Source: Agelas oroides | Lineage: Eukaryota; Porifera; Demospongiae; Agelasida; Agelasidae | NCBI GenBank assembly: GCA_949130485.1 | Contig: OX422192.1 | Location: 4,782,085-4,846,084, forward strand | DNA length: 64,000 bases | Reading direction: 5' to 3' | Part shown: piece after piece, positions 55,180-64,000 of the stretch | How the letters are laid out: every line of letters begins with the position of its first letter | Position numbering within the stretch: position 1 is the stretch's first letter | The notes under the pieces: generated by a model | What the model was told of the DNA's origin: nothing | The model's input: only the letters and a program-made list of their open reading frames with translations | Databases searched by the model: none | Position numbers and translations under genes: made by a program

Positions 55180-56370
55180 CTGAAATACAAAACAAGTTTA
55201 TTACTTTATAGCGTGTCCTAAAGTGGACGCTAATTACCACCAGCACATGCTCAGAGCTTCGCCACACCATTTCCTGTTACATGTACAAGAGCGTATCAGG
55301 CATAGCAGAGGGCATATAATTATAATTTTTTCACACTATTTTTAGCATTCTGCTTTCTTTCACAGCAGTATTTAATTGTGTATGTCTTCTCATCACCTTT
55401 GGCAACCTGATACACCCTCAGCAGTAGCCATTGCAATAGTATGACATCATACAAATTAGTGGGCAAAGAGTCTAGCACTATAAACAGCTGTATACACACA
55501 TTTTTCTTCACATCAGCACTTGTTTGTGTTAGAACCAGCAGAATTGTAAGCAACTGAAAGAGGCAAATGTCCTAAAGTGCCCACCATTTCCGACATCATA
55601 CTGATAAAAATGACAGTATGGCTTCCCATTGTAGTTGGTAGCTCCATATATCTTTTTAAAGCTCCATTTTCAACTTCCTAGAGCAGCTATTTACTACCTG
55701 TACGACTGCTAGCAATTTTTCTTCCAAACCATGCGATAATTTTGGCTGTACATGGAGCTATATCAACTACCTGGGGTTGCATACTGACAAAATTTGACTC
55801 ACCTTGCATTAGGCTAGCGACTAGCTTTCAGACAATTCTCTAGCAGTGACTAGACTTAAAAGTAACTAATAAACTACACAAGTCTAAAGAGTAAGAGCCC
55901 TAGTGAGAGCACTAGCTAAACACAAACTACTAGCTAGCTATTCAGCAAGCACAAAACGTTTGAATTGAGACAGTGAGCAGCTGCAAAAAAATTGCGCCCT
56001 ACATGTCCCAGACTCAGACTTTGTGGAGCCAAACTAATTACAACTTCCTGTACACTGTCATAGTGTGCAGTAAACATGTGCTGCTGGTCTGCACAGCTCT
56101 AGCATGGAAGCTACATACTTACAACCAACAGCATCAGCTATTTGCACATGGTGCACTAATATAAATCCCAGAATAAATATGCAAGTCTAGCTAAGTCTTG
56201 CATGCTGCTTTTGCATGCCGTTCAGTAAATAGTGGAACTAATGTAGATGTAGAGTACTCCCACTTGAAATAATCTTTTGCTAGAATATATTGAATGCTTA
56301 TTGCAAGTGCACGTCTTTGCAAGATGCCATCAGAATTTTCCTTCAGGGCATTGATAGAAGATCAACTAAC
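55180..56370 (-). other. Locus 2 intron 11
   Basis: The first 320 bp are homologous to the intron next to the paralogous locus 1 kelch exon. No further exon or repeat is supported in the remainder. Confidence 0.7.
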
Positions 56371-56663
56371 CTCTAGTCTAGCTGGTTTAGAAGTCTGGCT
56401 GCCAGCACAGTTGCTGATAACACAGCGGTAGCTCCCTTTGTTTGACTTCTGCACACTGGGGATAGTTAGAGTAGCGGTATCAGACCCGTCCACACCGCTG
56501 CATGGCTGCCACTCCTCACTCACACCCTCTTTGGGTGGATTCCGTTGCCAGTGATAGTTCAGTGGTTCTGTTCCATAAGCTTGGACAGTGAATGTCACGG
56601 GTTCAAGAGAGAATGCCACAGGTTTCGAGTCTTCAGGATGACTGGTGATTCTGGGAGGCTCAG
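56371..56663 (-). CDS. Locus 2, exon 11: Ig domain 6
   Basis: The acceptor CATGCAG|CT is at 56663 and the donor GAG|GTTAGT at 56371. It is phase 1 to 0, matching the kelch exon. The I-set-like Ig fold has core residues in TFTVQAYGTEPLNYHWQ (Trp of strand C) and SYRCVISNCAG (Tyr-x-Cys of strand F). The strand B cysteine is replaced by Phe/Thr, as in the other Ig units here, so the usual disulphide is absent, compatible with a cytosolic location. Confidence 0.82.
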
Positions 56664-57240
56664 CTGCATGTACAAGTGATTGCAACATATAAAGTTTACT
56701 TGGTTATGAGGTCTGTGACCAGCATGCTGCTATGCTAAGTGTGAGCAGTGCTCACTGAAGTTGGGTGGATTCCATTGCCAGTGATAGTTCAGTGGTTCTG
56801 TTCCAGTAGCTTGGACAGTGAATGTCACGGGTTCAAGAGAGAATGCCACAGGTTTCGAGTCTTCAGGATGACTGGTGATTCTGGGAGGCTCAGCTGCATG
56901 TACAAGTGATTGCAACATATAAAGTTTACTTGGTTATGAGGTCTGTGACCAGCATGCTGGTAGCTGGTATGCTAAGTGTGAGCAGTGCTCACTGAAGTTG
57001 ACTCAGGGGGAACCATAAAAACTGGGGGGGGGGGACTACTTATGGTACCATGGATGGTCCCAGGGGGAGCACATAATAAAGTTTACTTGGTTATGAGGTC
57101 TGTGACCAGCATGCTGGTAGCTGGTATGCTAAGTGTGAGCAGTGCTCACTGAAGTTGACTCAGGGGGAACCATAAAAACTGGGGGGGGGGGGGGGGGGGG
57201 GACTACTTATGGTACCATGGATGGTCCCAGGGGGAGCCAT
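56526..57240. repeat. Local tandem duplications next to Ig exon 11
   Basis: 56526-56757 is duplicated at about 56758-56996. The copy includes only the first half of the Ig exon (56759-56893), which runs into non-coding sequence and has no donor. A following block of about 150 bp (TTTACTTGGTTATGAGGTCT to CATGGATGGTCCCAGGGGGA) is repeated at 56928 and 57078, with G-runs of 10 and about 22 bases. Confidence 0.9.
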
Positions 57241-57397
57241 GTACATAATACAGTGCTGTGTTTGCTCTGGGGGGATCGATTATGTATCTTATGTATGTGA
57301 ATGGTTGCTGTTGTGCTTTGATCTTTGTGTACTGCCATTGTGATAACTAATAGTCTGACTCTGGAAACCAATCAACTGTGCATGAACCAGTACTCAC

Positions 57398-57691
57398 CTA
57401 CAGTAAGTGTTGCATACTCTGAGGTCTCACTACCAGCACAGTTGCTGACAGTGCAACGGTAGCTCCCTTCATTCAACTCCTGAACATTGGGGATGGTGAG
57501 TGTAGAGCTGTTTACTTCTGGAAACCTCTCCACATCACACGACTGCCACCCTCCACTCCCATCTCTTGTTTTAATTTCCCACTGGTAGTTTAGTGGCTCA
57601 GTTCCAGTGGCTTTCATACTGAATGTCAGAGGTTTACCTGGGACAGCATTCTTCACGCCACATGGGTGAGTGGTAATCTTGGGGGGGTCAG
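57398..57691 (-). CDS. Locus 2, exon 10: Ig domain 5
   Basis: A 294-bp phase 1-1 exon, acceptor CATGCAG|CT, donor CTGTAG|GTGAGT. Key pieces are the strand C Trp in LNYQWEIKT, STLTIPNVQ, and the strand F GSYRCTVSNCAGS. Symmetric 1-1 phase explains how such domains multiply by exon duplication. Confidence 0.85.
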
Positions 57692-57875
57692 CTGCATGGG
57701 GACAAAAAGCAACATGCTGTTGTGACTGTTTGCACACAATAAATATACCGATATGCTCACTGGAGTTGTGTCCTGGCGCTACAGACAATGCAATGAAAAT
57801 GAGAGTCCAGTGTGTTGAACTGTTAACACTGCCAATGTACAAAGGAACTGTATTGTTTTTCACAACAGTTCTTAC

Positions 57876-58169
57876 CTACAGTCAGTGTTGCACATTCTGA
57901 AGTCTCACTACCAGCACAGTTGCTGACAGTGCAACGGTAGCTCCCTTCATTTGACTTCTGTACACTGGGGATGGTGAGTGTGGAGCTATTGGCCCCTGGA
58001 CAACTCTCCGCATCACACAACTGCCACTCTCCATTGCCCTCTCCTATTTTATGTTGCCACTGGTAGTTTAGAGGCTCTGTTCCAGTGGCTTGGATGCTGA
58101 ATGTTACAGTTTTCCCAGGAACAGCATCCTTTTCCTCTGGTGGGTGGGAGGTGATTCTAAGGGGCTCAG
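57876..58169 (-). CDS. Locus 2, exon 9: Ig domain 4
   Basis: A 294-bp phase 1-1 exon with the same borders. Core LNYQWQHK, STLTIPSVQKSNEGSYRC. It is closely similar to the neighbouring Ig exons, and the gaps are short introns of about 185-190 bp. Confidence 0.85.
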
Positions 58170-58358
58170 CTGCATGTAAAAACCAAAAGCGGAATGTGAT
58201 TTTTTGCACATAAGGCATTGAATAGCTCACTGCAATTGAAGTGAGCACCTGGTGAGTGCCACAAGATGGCACTTGAGTAGTGGTTGGGCTGTAAACTAAT
58301 GTGACTTGGGAAGCAGATTAGTCAATCAACTAGTATATCATTTCATGTCATAACTCAC

Positions 58359-58652
58359 CTACAGTGAGTGTTGCACATTCTGAACTTCCACTACCAGCAA
58401 GGTTGCTGATAGTGCAGTGGTAGCTCCCTTCATTTGATTTCTGCACACTGGGGATAGTAAGTGTTGGGCTTTTTGCTCCTGGAAACCTGTCCACATCACA
58501 TGACTGCCACCCTCGACTCTCATCTCCTGTTTTAAGTTCCCACTGGTAACTTAGACGCTCTGTTCCAGTGGCTTTGATTGTGAATGTCACAGGTTTGCCT
58601 GGGACAGCATCCTTCAGGCTTTCTGGGTGATCAGTGACCCTGGGAGGTTCAT
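58359..58652 (-). CDS. Locus 2, exon 8: Ig domain 3
   Basis: A 294-bp phase 1-1 exon, acceptor CTATACAG|AT, donor CTGTAG|GTGAGT. Core LSYQWELKTG, TLTIPSVQKSNEGSYHC. It is the first Ig after the coiled coil, at about residues 827-924. Confidence 0.85.
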
Positions 58653-58727
58653 CTGTATAGAGGAATCATGTGTGGAGTATGTGTGTGTGTGCTTAAGAAT
58701 AGTTTGTACTTTTCACAACCACCTTAC

Positions 58728-59079
58728 CGAGATGTCTGTGAATTTGAATTTCAACCTTCTTCTTGGCCTCCATCTCATGAACTGCAGTCTCCCTCTCGAA
58801 AGTACTTTGCTGCTTCTGGAACTCTGCTTCCTGCAACCTCTGTCTTAGTTCAGCGGTCTCAGTTGTTAGTGCAATTACAGCTGACAGCAGCTTTGGATTA
58901 CTGGCTGGCTTCTCATGTGACTGAAGTTCACTCTCAAGTTGTGCCACTGTAGCTTCCTTCTCCTGCAGGGAACGTGAAAGAGCTCCAACCTCTTTGGTGA
59001 GACCACTGATACGTGAGTTTCAGGCTGCAATCTGTAGTGACTTGTGTTCCAACTCCTCCTTAGTTGTGATCAGTTGTTG
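58728..59079 (-). pseudogene. Locus 2, exon 7: coiled coil with in-frame TGA
   Basis: The acceptor CTTTATAG|CAA is at 59079 (phase 0) and the donor CATCTCG|GTAAGG at 58728 (phase 1). The exon is rich in E, Q, K, L and A in heptads (LQEKEATVAQLESELQSH, AELRQRLQEAEFQKQ). A TGA at 59020-59022 falls after SLQIAA, at about residue 729, and the frame continues normally after it. No alternative splice pair removes it. Either the protein ends here (NTD-Ig-Ig-Death-coil, about 728 residues) or the gene is inactivated. Confidence 0.8.
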
Positions 59080-59161
59080 CTATAAAGAAAGAAGGTTGAC
59101 TTATAGATGGAAGTTATGCATGCATGGAACAGGTCAATTTAAAGAGCAATGTATACCATAC

Positions 59162-59725
59162 CTCCATTTCACCTCGATCAGACAAAGTTATCTGGAGAAT
59201 CCTCTTTACTTCCTCTTTCACATCATTGTATGATCTTGTTAAATCTTCCTTCTCTTTCTGCAATGCTTTCACTTCTTTGTTCTTCTCTGCTAGTTCAGCT
59301 TGCAGTTTGGATAGTTCATTCTTTACTGCTTGGGCTTCCTGTTGAACAGACTGGAGTTGTTCTTTCTTCTTTTCTAGCTTTTTCTTTAATTTTTTGATTT
59401 CTTCTTCGTTTTTGTTGGTCATCTGTTGAAGCAGTTGGCATTTCTCAACACTATGAGCCAAATCCTTTTGCATTTCCCTGAGCAATAGAGAATCATGCTG
59501 CCTCTGTTGCAGTTCTGATTCAATGTTTCCTGTGTCTTGGGCAAGTTTCTGCACCTCCTTACCAAGTTTGTTCAGCTCACTCATGAGATTGTTTACATTC
59601 TCATTTAGAGGCACTTGTGAATCTCTTGAGGTCTGCAGAAGCTGCTCGATCTCTGACAGTCTTCCACCTAGTTGCTGAAATTCATTTCTGTGAGAATGGG
59701 CTTCAGTAGACTCCAGTCCTGCAGC
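59162..59725 (-). CDS. Locus 2, exon 6: long coiled coil
   Basis: A 188-codon, phase 0-0 exon; the acceptor ATAAAG|GCT is weak in pyrimidines and the donor is ATGGAG|GTATGG. Continuous heptads (IEQLLQTSRDS, KKLKKKLEKKKEQLQSVQQE, ELAEKNKEVKALQKEKEDL) predict a parallel coiled coil of over 150 residues, suggesting a dimer or oligomer. It lies just after the Death domain, a position suited to clustering it. Confidence 0.85.
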
Positions 59726-59791
59726 CTTTATGAGCATGCAATAATGTCATGAATGAATGTCTCCAGGGGTTCACATGCATTCTTATCTCAC

Positions 59792-59856
59792 CATTTGGTG
59801 GTTTGTCTCAGCATACTCCAAGGGCTTATTATCAGCAGTGTTTGGAAGGGTAACTC
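59792..59856 (-). CDS. Locus 2, exon 5: short linker exon
   Basis: A 65-bp exon between CCATCCTACAG|GA and CAAATG|GTGAGA. It changes phase 1 to 0 and encodes about 22 polar residues (VTLPNTADNKPLEYAETNHQ). Exact phase fit with both neighbours is the main support. Confidence 0.75.
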
Positions 59857-59916
59857 CTGTAGGATGGTGCTAGGTAATGCAAGCAACAGGTATCAATAAG
59901 TACAAGTACAACATAC

Positions 59917-60171
59917 CATACTTTATAGCAAGGTGAGAAGCAAGACGCTCTCTCCCTATTCCCACCAATGCCTTGACAACAGCAGACCAGGTCGGAATCA
60001 CCTGTTTCTGCCACTCAATTAGCATCTGGGTACGACACTCTTTAGTATCTGTATGATCTTTTTTAATTGCATCTAGTGTCGACCAATGAAGTCCCAGGTG
60101 GATGCCAAAGTGATACCATTGGTTCAGTGTACTCAATTCATTAAGGACATCACGCAGCTCCCTGATTTTAC
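59917..60171 (-). CDS. Locus 2, exon 4: Death domain
   Basis: A 255-bp phase 1-1 exon. It encodes an 85-residue six-helix Death domain: LRDVLNELSTLNQWYHFGIH, LGLHWSTLDAIKKDH, the conserved Trp-centred TQMLIEWQKQ, and WSAVVKALVGIGRERLASHL. Death domains recruit partner Death-domain adaptors in NF-kB-type or apoptotic signalling. MALT1-type proteins also combine Death and Ig domains (established), though without kelch. Confidence 0.85.
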
Positions 60172-60301
60172 CTGCATGAAATGTAAACCAGAAATAGGTA
60201 CATTGTAGCATGCCTAAACAGAAATGCATTGTCTGAGCATGGCTGTAAGTCTACATGTAGCTTATGATCCACTGAAAATTGCACGACCGACTAGAACTCA
60301 C

Positions 60302-60607
60302 CAATGATGTGATCAGCACATTCTGATATCATTTCTCCAACAACATTAGTAACCACACATCGATACAGCCCTTCAGTGCAAGACTCAATGCTGGAATATG
60401 TCAGTGTTGCAGTGTTTGCTCCCTGAACTGACCAACTGGAGGAGAGGTTCTGCCACTCCTCACTACTGACCCCCTCCACAACAGCCTTCCACTGCCACTT
60501 GTAATTCAGTGGCTCTGTTCCAGTGGCTTTGACAGTGAATGACACAGGTTTGCCAGAAATGGTACATTTTAGCTCTTGTGGATGAGTGGTGATCTTTGGA
60601 CGCTGAG
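60302..60607 (-). CDS. Locus 2, exon 3: Ig domain 2
   Basis: A 306-bp phase 1-1 exon, acceptor TCTCTAG|CT, donor CATTG|GTGAGT. It is more divergent than the other Ig units, but the strand C Trp (YKWQWKA) and strand F YRCVVTN are present. It immediately precedes the Death exon. Confidence 0.82.
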
Positions 60608-61055
60608 CTAGAGAATGAAAAAAGAAGTGTCACTCAACACAATGACACATGTGATATGAACATGTGAAAGATAACTTATACAGTATAAGCATGAATACTG
60701 GGAATATAATAGGTACCAACAGACTGGTAACAACCCTGTATACTTCTGATGAACACCGCACTTAACTCATCATAACAACATTATAACCAACTTTCTTGTG
60801 TATAGTCTACATCTGAAATTCCATGCTCGTATCTGTAACATAGCTGCCTGTATTCAATAGCAGTTACAGGCTGGAATTTAATATCTTTCTAAATGCTGTT
60901 AACTGCCATGTTGTACATAGTGACCTGTTTTATCTTTCCCTGACATTTATGCAATGGAAATGAGTAATCAAGTTTCTGTGTTCTTGTGAGAAGCAGGTTT
61001 ACACCTCAATTGTCATCGTAGAAACCTCTTGTCTTTCACCTTAAGATTAACTCAC

Positions 61056-61349
61056 CTACAGTGAGTGTTGCACTTTCTGAAGTCTTGCTACCAACATAGT
61101 TGCGGACAGTACAGCGGTAGGTCCCTTCGTTTGACTTCTGCACACTGGGAATGGTTAGTGTGGAGCTGTTTGCTTCTGGAAAACTCTCCACATCACACAA
61201 CTGCCACCCTCCATAACCATTTCCTGTTTTTATCTCCCACTGGTAGTTCAAAGGCTCTGTTCCAGTGGCTTGGACAGTGAATGTAAGGGATTTGCTAGGG
61301 ACAATATTCTTCATTTCTTGTGGATGAACAGTGATTCTAGGAGGTTCAT
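61056..61349 (-). CDS. Locus 2, exon 2: Ig domain 1
   Basis: A 294-bp phase 1-1 exon, acceptor ACATCCAG|AT, donor CTGTAG|GTGAGT. Core LNYQWEIKTG, TLTIPSVQKSNEGTYRC. It is closest in wording to domains 3-5, separated from them by the divergent domain 2 and the Death/coil block. Confidence 0.85.
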
Positions 61350-61605
61350 CTGGATGTGGAAATACAGTGTGAGCCATGTTTCCACAATGCTACACACATT
61401 TATAGTACACAAGTTGTGATCATCAGCTACATTTTCTACTGCACGAGTCACTGCCCCCCAAAAAACAGTTATTTGTACATATTGTCTAACAGCCTTAAAT
61501 AAATTCTCCAGTTTTGATCCTAACCCTTCTCTCTCTGTGTTTGTTACTGCAAAAATTGGAGACAAGGGAAGATTAGATTTAGGAGGTATAGAGAGTCATT
61601 CATAC

Positions 61606-62248
61606 CTTTCTCCCCATAAAGGGATTCAAAATCAAACAGCTTGCTGTCCTTCCAGCAGGACATGAAGGTGGAGCAGTTCTCTGTGGTCACCAGGCGGAGG
61701 TCTGCTCCTTTTGTGTTTTGCCGATTGGGAGAAACCAGGAAAAGTTCTGGCTCAACTATGACAAGCCAGTCCTGAGATGGTTTTGTTTCCATGGATTTTA
61801 AAAATACCGACAGGAGATCCAACTGCATGGCATATTTAACCATCTCAATCTCAAGGAGAAACTTTTTCAAACATGATTCAGAGCTAAACACGATATGAAA
61901 GAGTGGGGACTGTTCGTAATAGAATGTATCCACATGGTAGACCCCACACTTGTGCAGAACGGGTGAAATTGTGTTTGCAATCAACCAAAGCTTGGTGCTG
62001 ATAGTGGTACCACCATGGCAGAAGCTGATGACGGGCTCTTCATAGACGCCTTCCTTGGATGTGACCGTCACATTCTCTCCGTTCACCTGCACCTTCGTTC
62101 TCAACAGGAAGAAGTCGTTGTGGTAGCTGGTGTGGACATTGAAGTCGGAATCCATCTCAATGTCTACCAGACGTTGCATCGCCATTGGAGCGTTCAAAGA
62201 GAAGCAAGTTTCCAAAGTACGTAGCTCAGCAATTTTTTCAAATAACAT
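61606..62248 (-). CDS. Locus 2, exon 1: N-terminal domain of unknown family
   Basis: The ATG at 62248 gives 214 codons plus one base to the donor GAGAAAG|GTATGA (61606, phase 1). The product is a compact alpha/beta-looking sequence (TSYHNDFFLLRTKVQVNGEN, VISFCHGGTTISTKLWLIAN, DWLVIVEPELFLVS) with no signal peptide, so the assembled protein is likely cytosolic. I do not recognise the domain. The frame is open a little further upstream without another ATG, so the start is the best but not the only choice. Together the 12 exons would encode about 1510 residues if both lesions are ignored. Confidence 0.75.
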
Positions 62249-62613
62249 TCCGCAATCCACAGCCCCCACTCATGGGAACGCCAAGTCAAACCAAATCTCT
62301 CTTGTTCTAAATGTTCGCACGAAATTCTTTCATTCTTTGGAAATTCCCGGGCACGTGCACTACTCCCACCCTCTCTCGCCGGGAGGCGCGCGCAGGCGGG
62401 GCACGAGACTAACACTACTCTGCGACGTTGCAGGTCACTCAGCCACCTCGGCAGGAGCAGCGAGATGCAAGTCTGCTGCCCCCTTTGCTCATGATGACCC
62501 TCCAGGTGAGTATGTAGCCACTGTGGCGCCAGGAACTATGAGTTCGGTTGCTAGGAGCGTGGAGAAGCCACCGTTTCTGAGTTTGAGGGAGTCGGCGCCA
62601 CGAAGGAAGCGAG
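62249..62613. promoter_or_regulatory. Possible bidirectional promoter
   Basis: A 365-bp interval separates the first ATG of locus 2 (minus) from the ATG of a plus-strand first exon. It is GC- and CpG-richer than its surroundings (GGGAGGCGCGCGCAGGCGGG at about 62380). No TATA box is placed convincingly. This is inferred from the head-to-head arrangement. Confidence 0.4.
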
Positions 62614-62964
62614 ATGTCTCTTTACCCGAAGCTCAGCGATTCTTTGTATCTGTCCAGCGATGACGAAGTGAACAACAGCGAAGGGTTTGAGTTGGACGGG
62701 GGCTCGGACAACTTGGGGAGACAAGAACTGCTCAACAGGGAGACGCGTGTGCGGCATGAACAAAAGAACATGCCACGTGTATTGAACGAGGGAGAGTTTG
62801 CAAGTGGCTCCTCCTTTCTTGAGACCCCGCGCAGCGAGAGACACTCAAATGCTACCCTCTCACTTGAAGACTTTGAGCAGAAGTACTTGGGCAGGAGATA
62901 CAACACTCAAAGAAGAGACAATTTGTTGGCTTTGGCCAACAGAGGATATTCTAGTTCAAGAAGG
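62614..62964 (+). CDS. First exon of an unknown acidic/polar protein (partial)
   Basis: The ATG at 62614 opens 117 codons to a potential donor AGAAGG|GTAGTC at 62964. The sequence is polar and acidic at first (LYLSSDDEVNNSEGFELDGG), then carries a KYLGRRYNTQRRDNLLALAN segment. No domain is recognisable and a disordered cytosolic N-terminus is likely. The candidate donor coincides with the end of a foldback MITE (62965-63662), so the real exon end may have been disrupted. If unspliced, the frame runs on to a TAA at 63045. Confidence 0.5.
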
Positions 62965-63662
62965 GTAGTCTACAATCACTGGAGTGGATTAGTGGACTGG
63001 ACTAGTGGACTGGACTGGTGGACCAACATTTCTTGTGCTCTCTAATGAGACCTTAATCCCCTGTAGGCTTAGCCATGATGCATGTTAGTCTTTATAAACC
63101 TGGAAACACAATTCTCTGTCTGTAGATTTGTAGTGATTAACTCTCAGACAATGTAGTGTTACAGAGGCCTTGCTTCAAATTGCGCTTAGTGTGCAGCATG
63201 GTGTGAGGTAAGTTTCAGCTTCATACCCAGGCCCCAGTTTTTCTGATTGCCTGGGAACTATAACTTTCACCTTCCATGTTATGATGCCATCTGAGTACAA
63301 ATCTTCAGTGAAGGTTCTGGTCACGGCATATGACACTTTCAGTCGGATAAATGACTCATACACTTGCAGTATACTACAGTGCCTAATCTGTAAGCGTTAT
63401 CACTCTGCAAGTATAATCAAGTACTCAGGAAGACTCATTCCAAGTGACATCTGTATTGCCGATGGTGGGTGCCTTGAGGCTTGCCAAGTAGACTTATAGG
63501 GCTAAGTGTGCATATGCTTCATGTCATCTAGTTGTTAAATATTCTCACTAGAGTCTGTGAAAGAAAGTGGCTGTGTTTGTAAGTGCAACCTTATAGGTGA
63601 GTTCTCATTAGAGAGCAATTTTTAGTCCAGTCCACCAGTCCAGTCCAGTGACTGTAGACTAC
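62965..63662. mobile_element. Foldback MITE with GTAGTCTACA ends
   Basis: GTAGTCTACAATCACTGGAG and its near-complement (CCAGTGACTGTAGACTAC) bound a 698-bp element. The ends also contain GGACTGGACTAGTGG tandem words. It is inserted at or just inside the end of the plus-strand first exon. Confidence 0.75.
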
Positions 63663-63689
63663 CCATTTCAATGACTGCTTTGAAGCAGG

Positions 63690-64000
63690 TTTTATCAAAC
63701 ACTGACATTGCAAACAGGATTGTGTTGGCACAGCTTGGCCATCTCACACTCGGGTTTCAGGCATTGTATCACAGGCGGTGCCAGAAAGGCATTATATCCT
63801 ACACCACTTTCTTTGGTTAGTTCCCACATCTCCTTTTCATATGAAGTATATTCCATCTTTCTGCCAGTGTAGGAGTGTAATTTGTGACCAGCAAAGAATT
63901 TACCAATTCCCGGCATTCTTCCTGCGACAGTGGAACCGTAGAGATTTTGTTCACCATATCGCTGATGAACTTTTCACGAGTAGTAAGGAAGACACCTTCA
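63690..64000 (-). pseudogene. Fragment with Cys pair, possibly KDZ-related, at window edge
   Basis: The minus-strand frame has IQCLKPECEMAKLCQHNPVC, a Cys/His cluster like those preceding KDZ catalytic domains. Upstream, another frame (FLTTREKFISDMVNKIS) runs into the window end, implying a frameshift or intron near 63880. Too little is visible for a firm call. Confidence 0.3.

Noticed and set aside
61311-61565. Extra exon between exons 1 and 2 of locus 2
   Set aside because: There is an acceptor-like TTTTTGCAG at 61553, but no donor gives the required phase and the frame does not meet the Ig exon.

Overview
This is eukaryotic, intron-bearing animal DNA. It has no operons or ribosome-binding sites. 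It carries GT-AG introns with matching phases, tRNA-derived and LINE repeats, gypsy, pogo, hAT and KDZ transposons, and CARD, Death, SH2, Ig and kelch domains. The mixture suggests an early-branching metazoan, most likely a sponge; that assignment is inference. Repeats make up much of the window.

Two host loci dominate, both on the minus strand. Locus 1 (28343 to 18694) splices in phase to a predicted 596-residue protein with the order CARD-like, SH2, proline-rich, kelch propeller. Locus 2 (62248 to 54302) has twelve phase-compatible exons with the order N-terminal domain, Ig, Ig, Death, long coiled coil, four Ig, kelch. Its last exon and part of the preceding intron are a paralogue of the end of locus 1. 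Locus 2 carries an in-frame TGA in the coiled coil and a one-base deletion in the kelch exon. It is therefore a recent pseudogene, a truncated product, or affected by sequence errors. A short plus-strand first exon begins 366 bp away from locus 2 (62614), suggesting a shared divergent promoter.

Other host pieces are rearranged exons of a multi-pass membrane receptor-like gene (1.6-3.6 kb), two terminal exons of an unknown gene inside the loop of a large inverted repeat (45.4-46.0 kb), the last three exons of a PHD-finger gene (47.2-47.9 kb), and a 5'-truncated, frame-broken IMP dehydrogenase copy (50.6-51.4 kb).

Mobile DNA by region: a retroelement C-terminus (1-708), foldback and TA-flanked MITEs (0.8-2.1 kb), a LINE tail (4.2-5.0 kb), a gypsy remnant with a nested MITE and hAT MITE (8.8-11.9 kb), a complete pogo transposon whose transposase ends in a PHD finger (11.9-16.2 kb), an hAT-like element with 5-bp target duplications abutting the stop codon of locus 1 (17.0-18.7 kb), a 270-bp tandem array (30 kb), a second gypsy remnant (31.1-33.6 kb), a decayed KDZ transposon (34.4-37.5 kb), a giant foldback (38.7-41.8 kb), further inverted repeats (42.0-47.1 kb) and a 79-bp minisatellite (48.6-50.1 kb).

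Several insertions can be proven inside the window, because a paralogous copy or the opposite inverted-repeat arm preserves the empty site. Domain and family calls were made by eye. Exon models rest on splice motifs and phase arithmetic, without transcript evidence.
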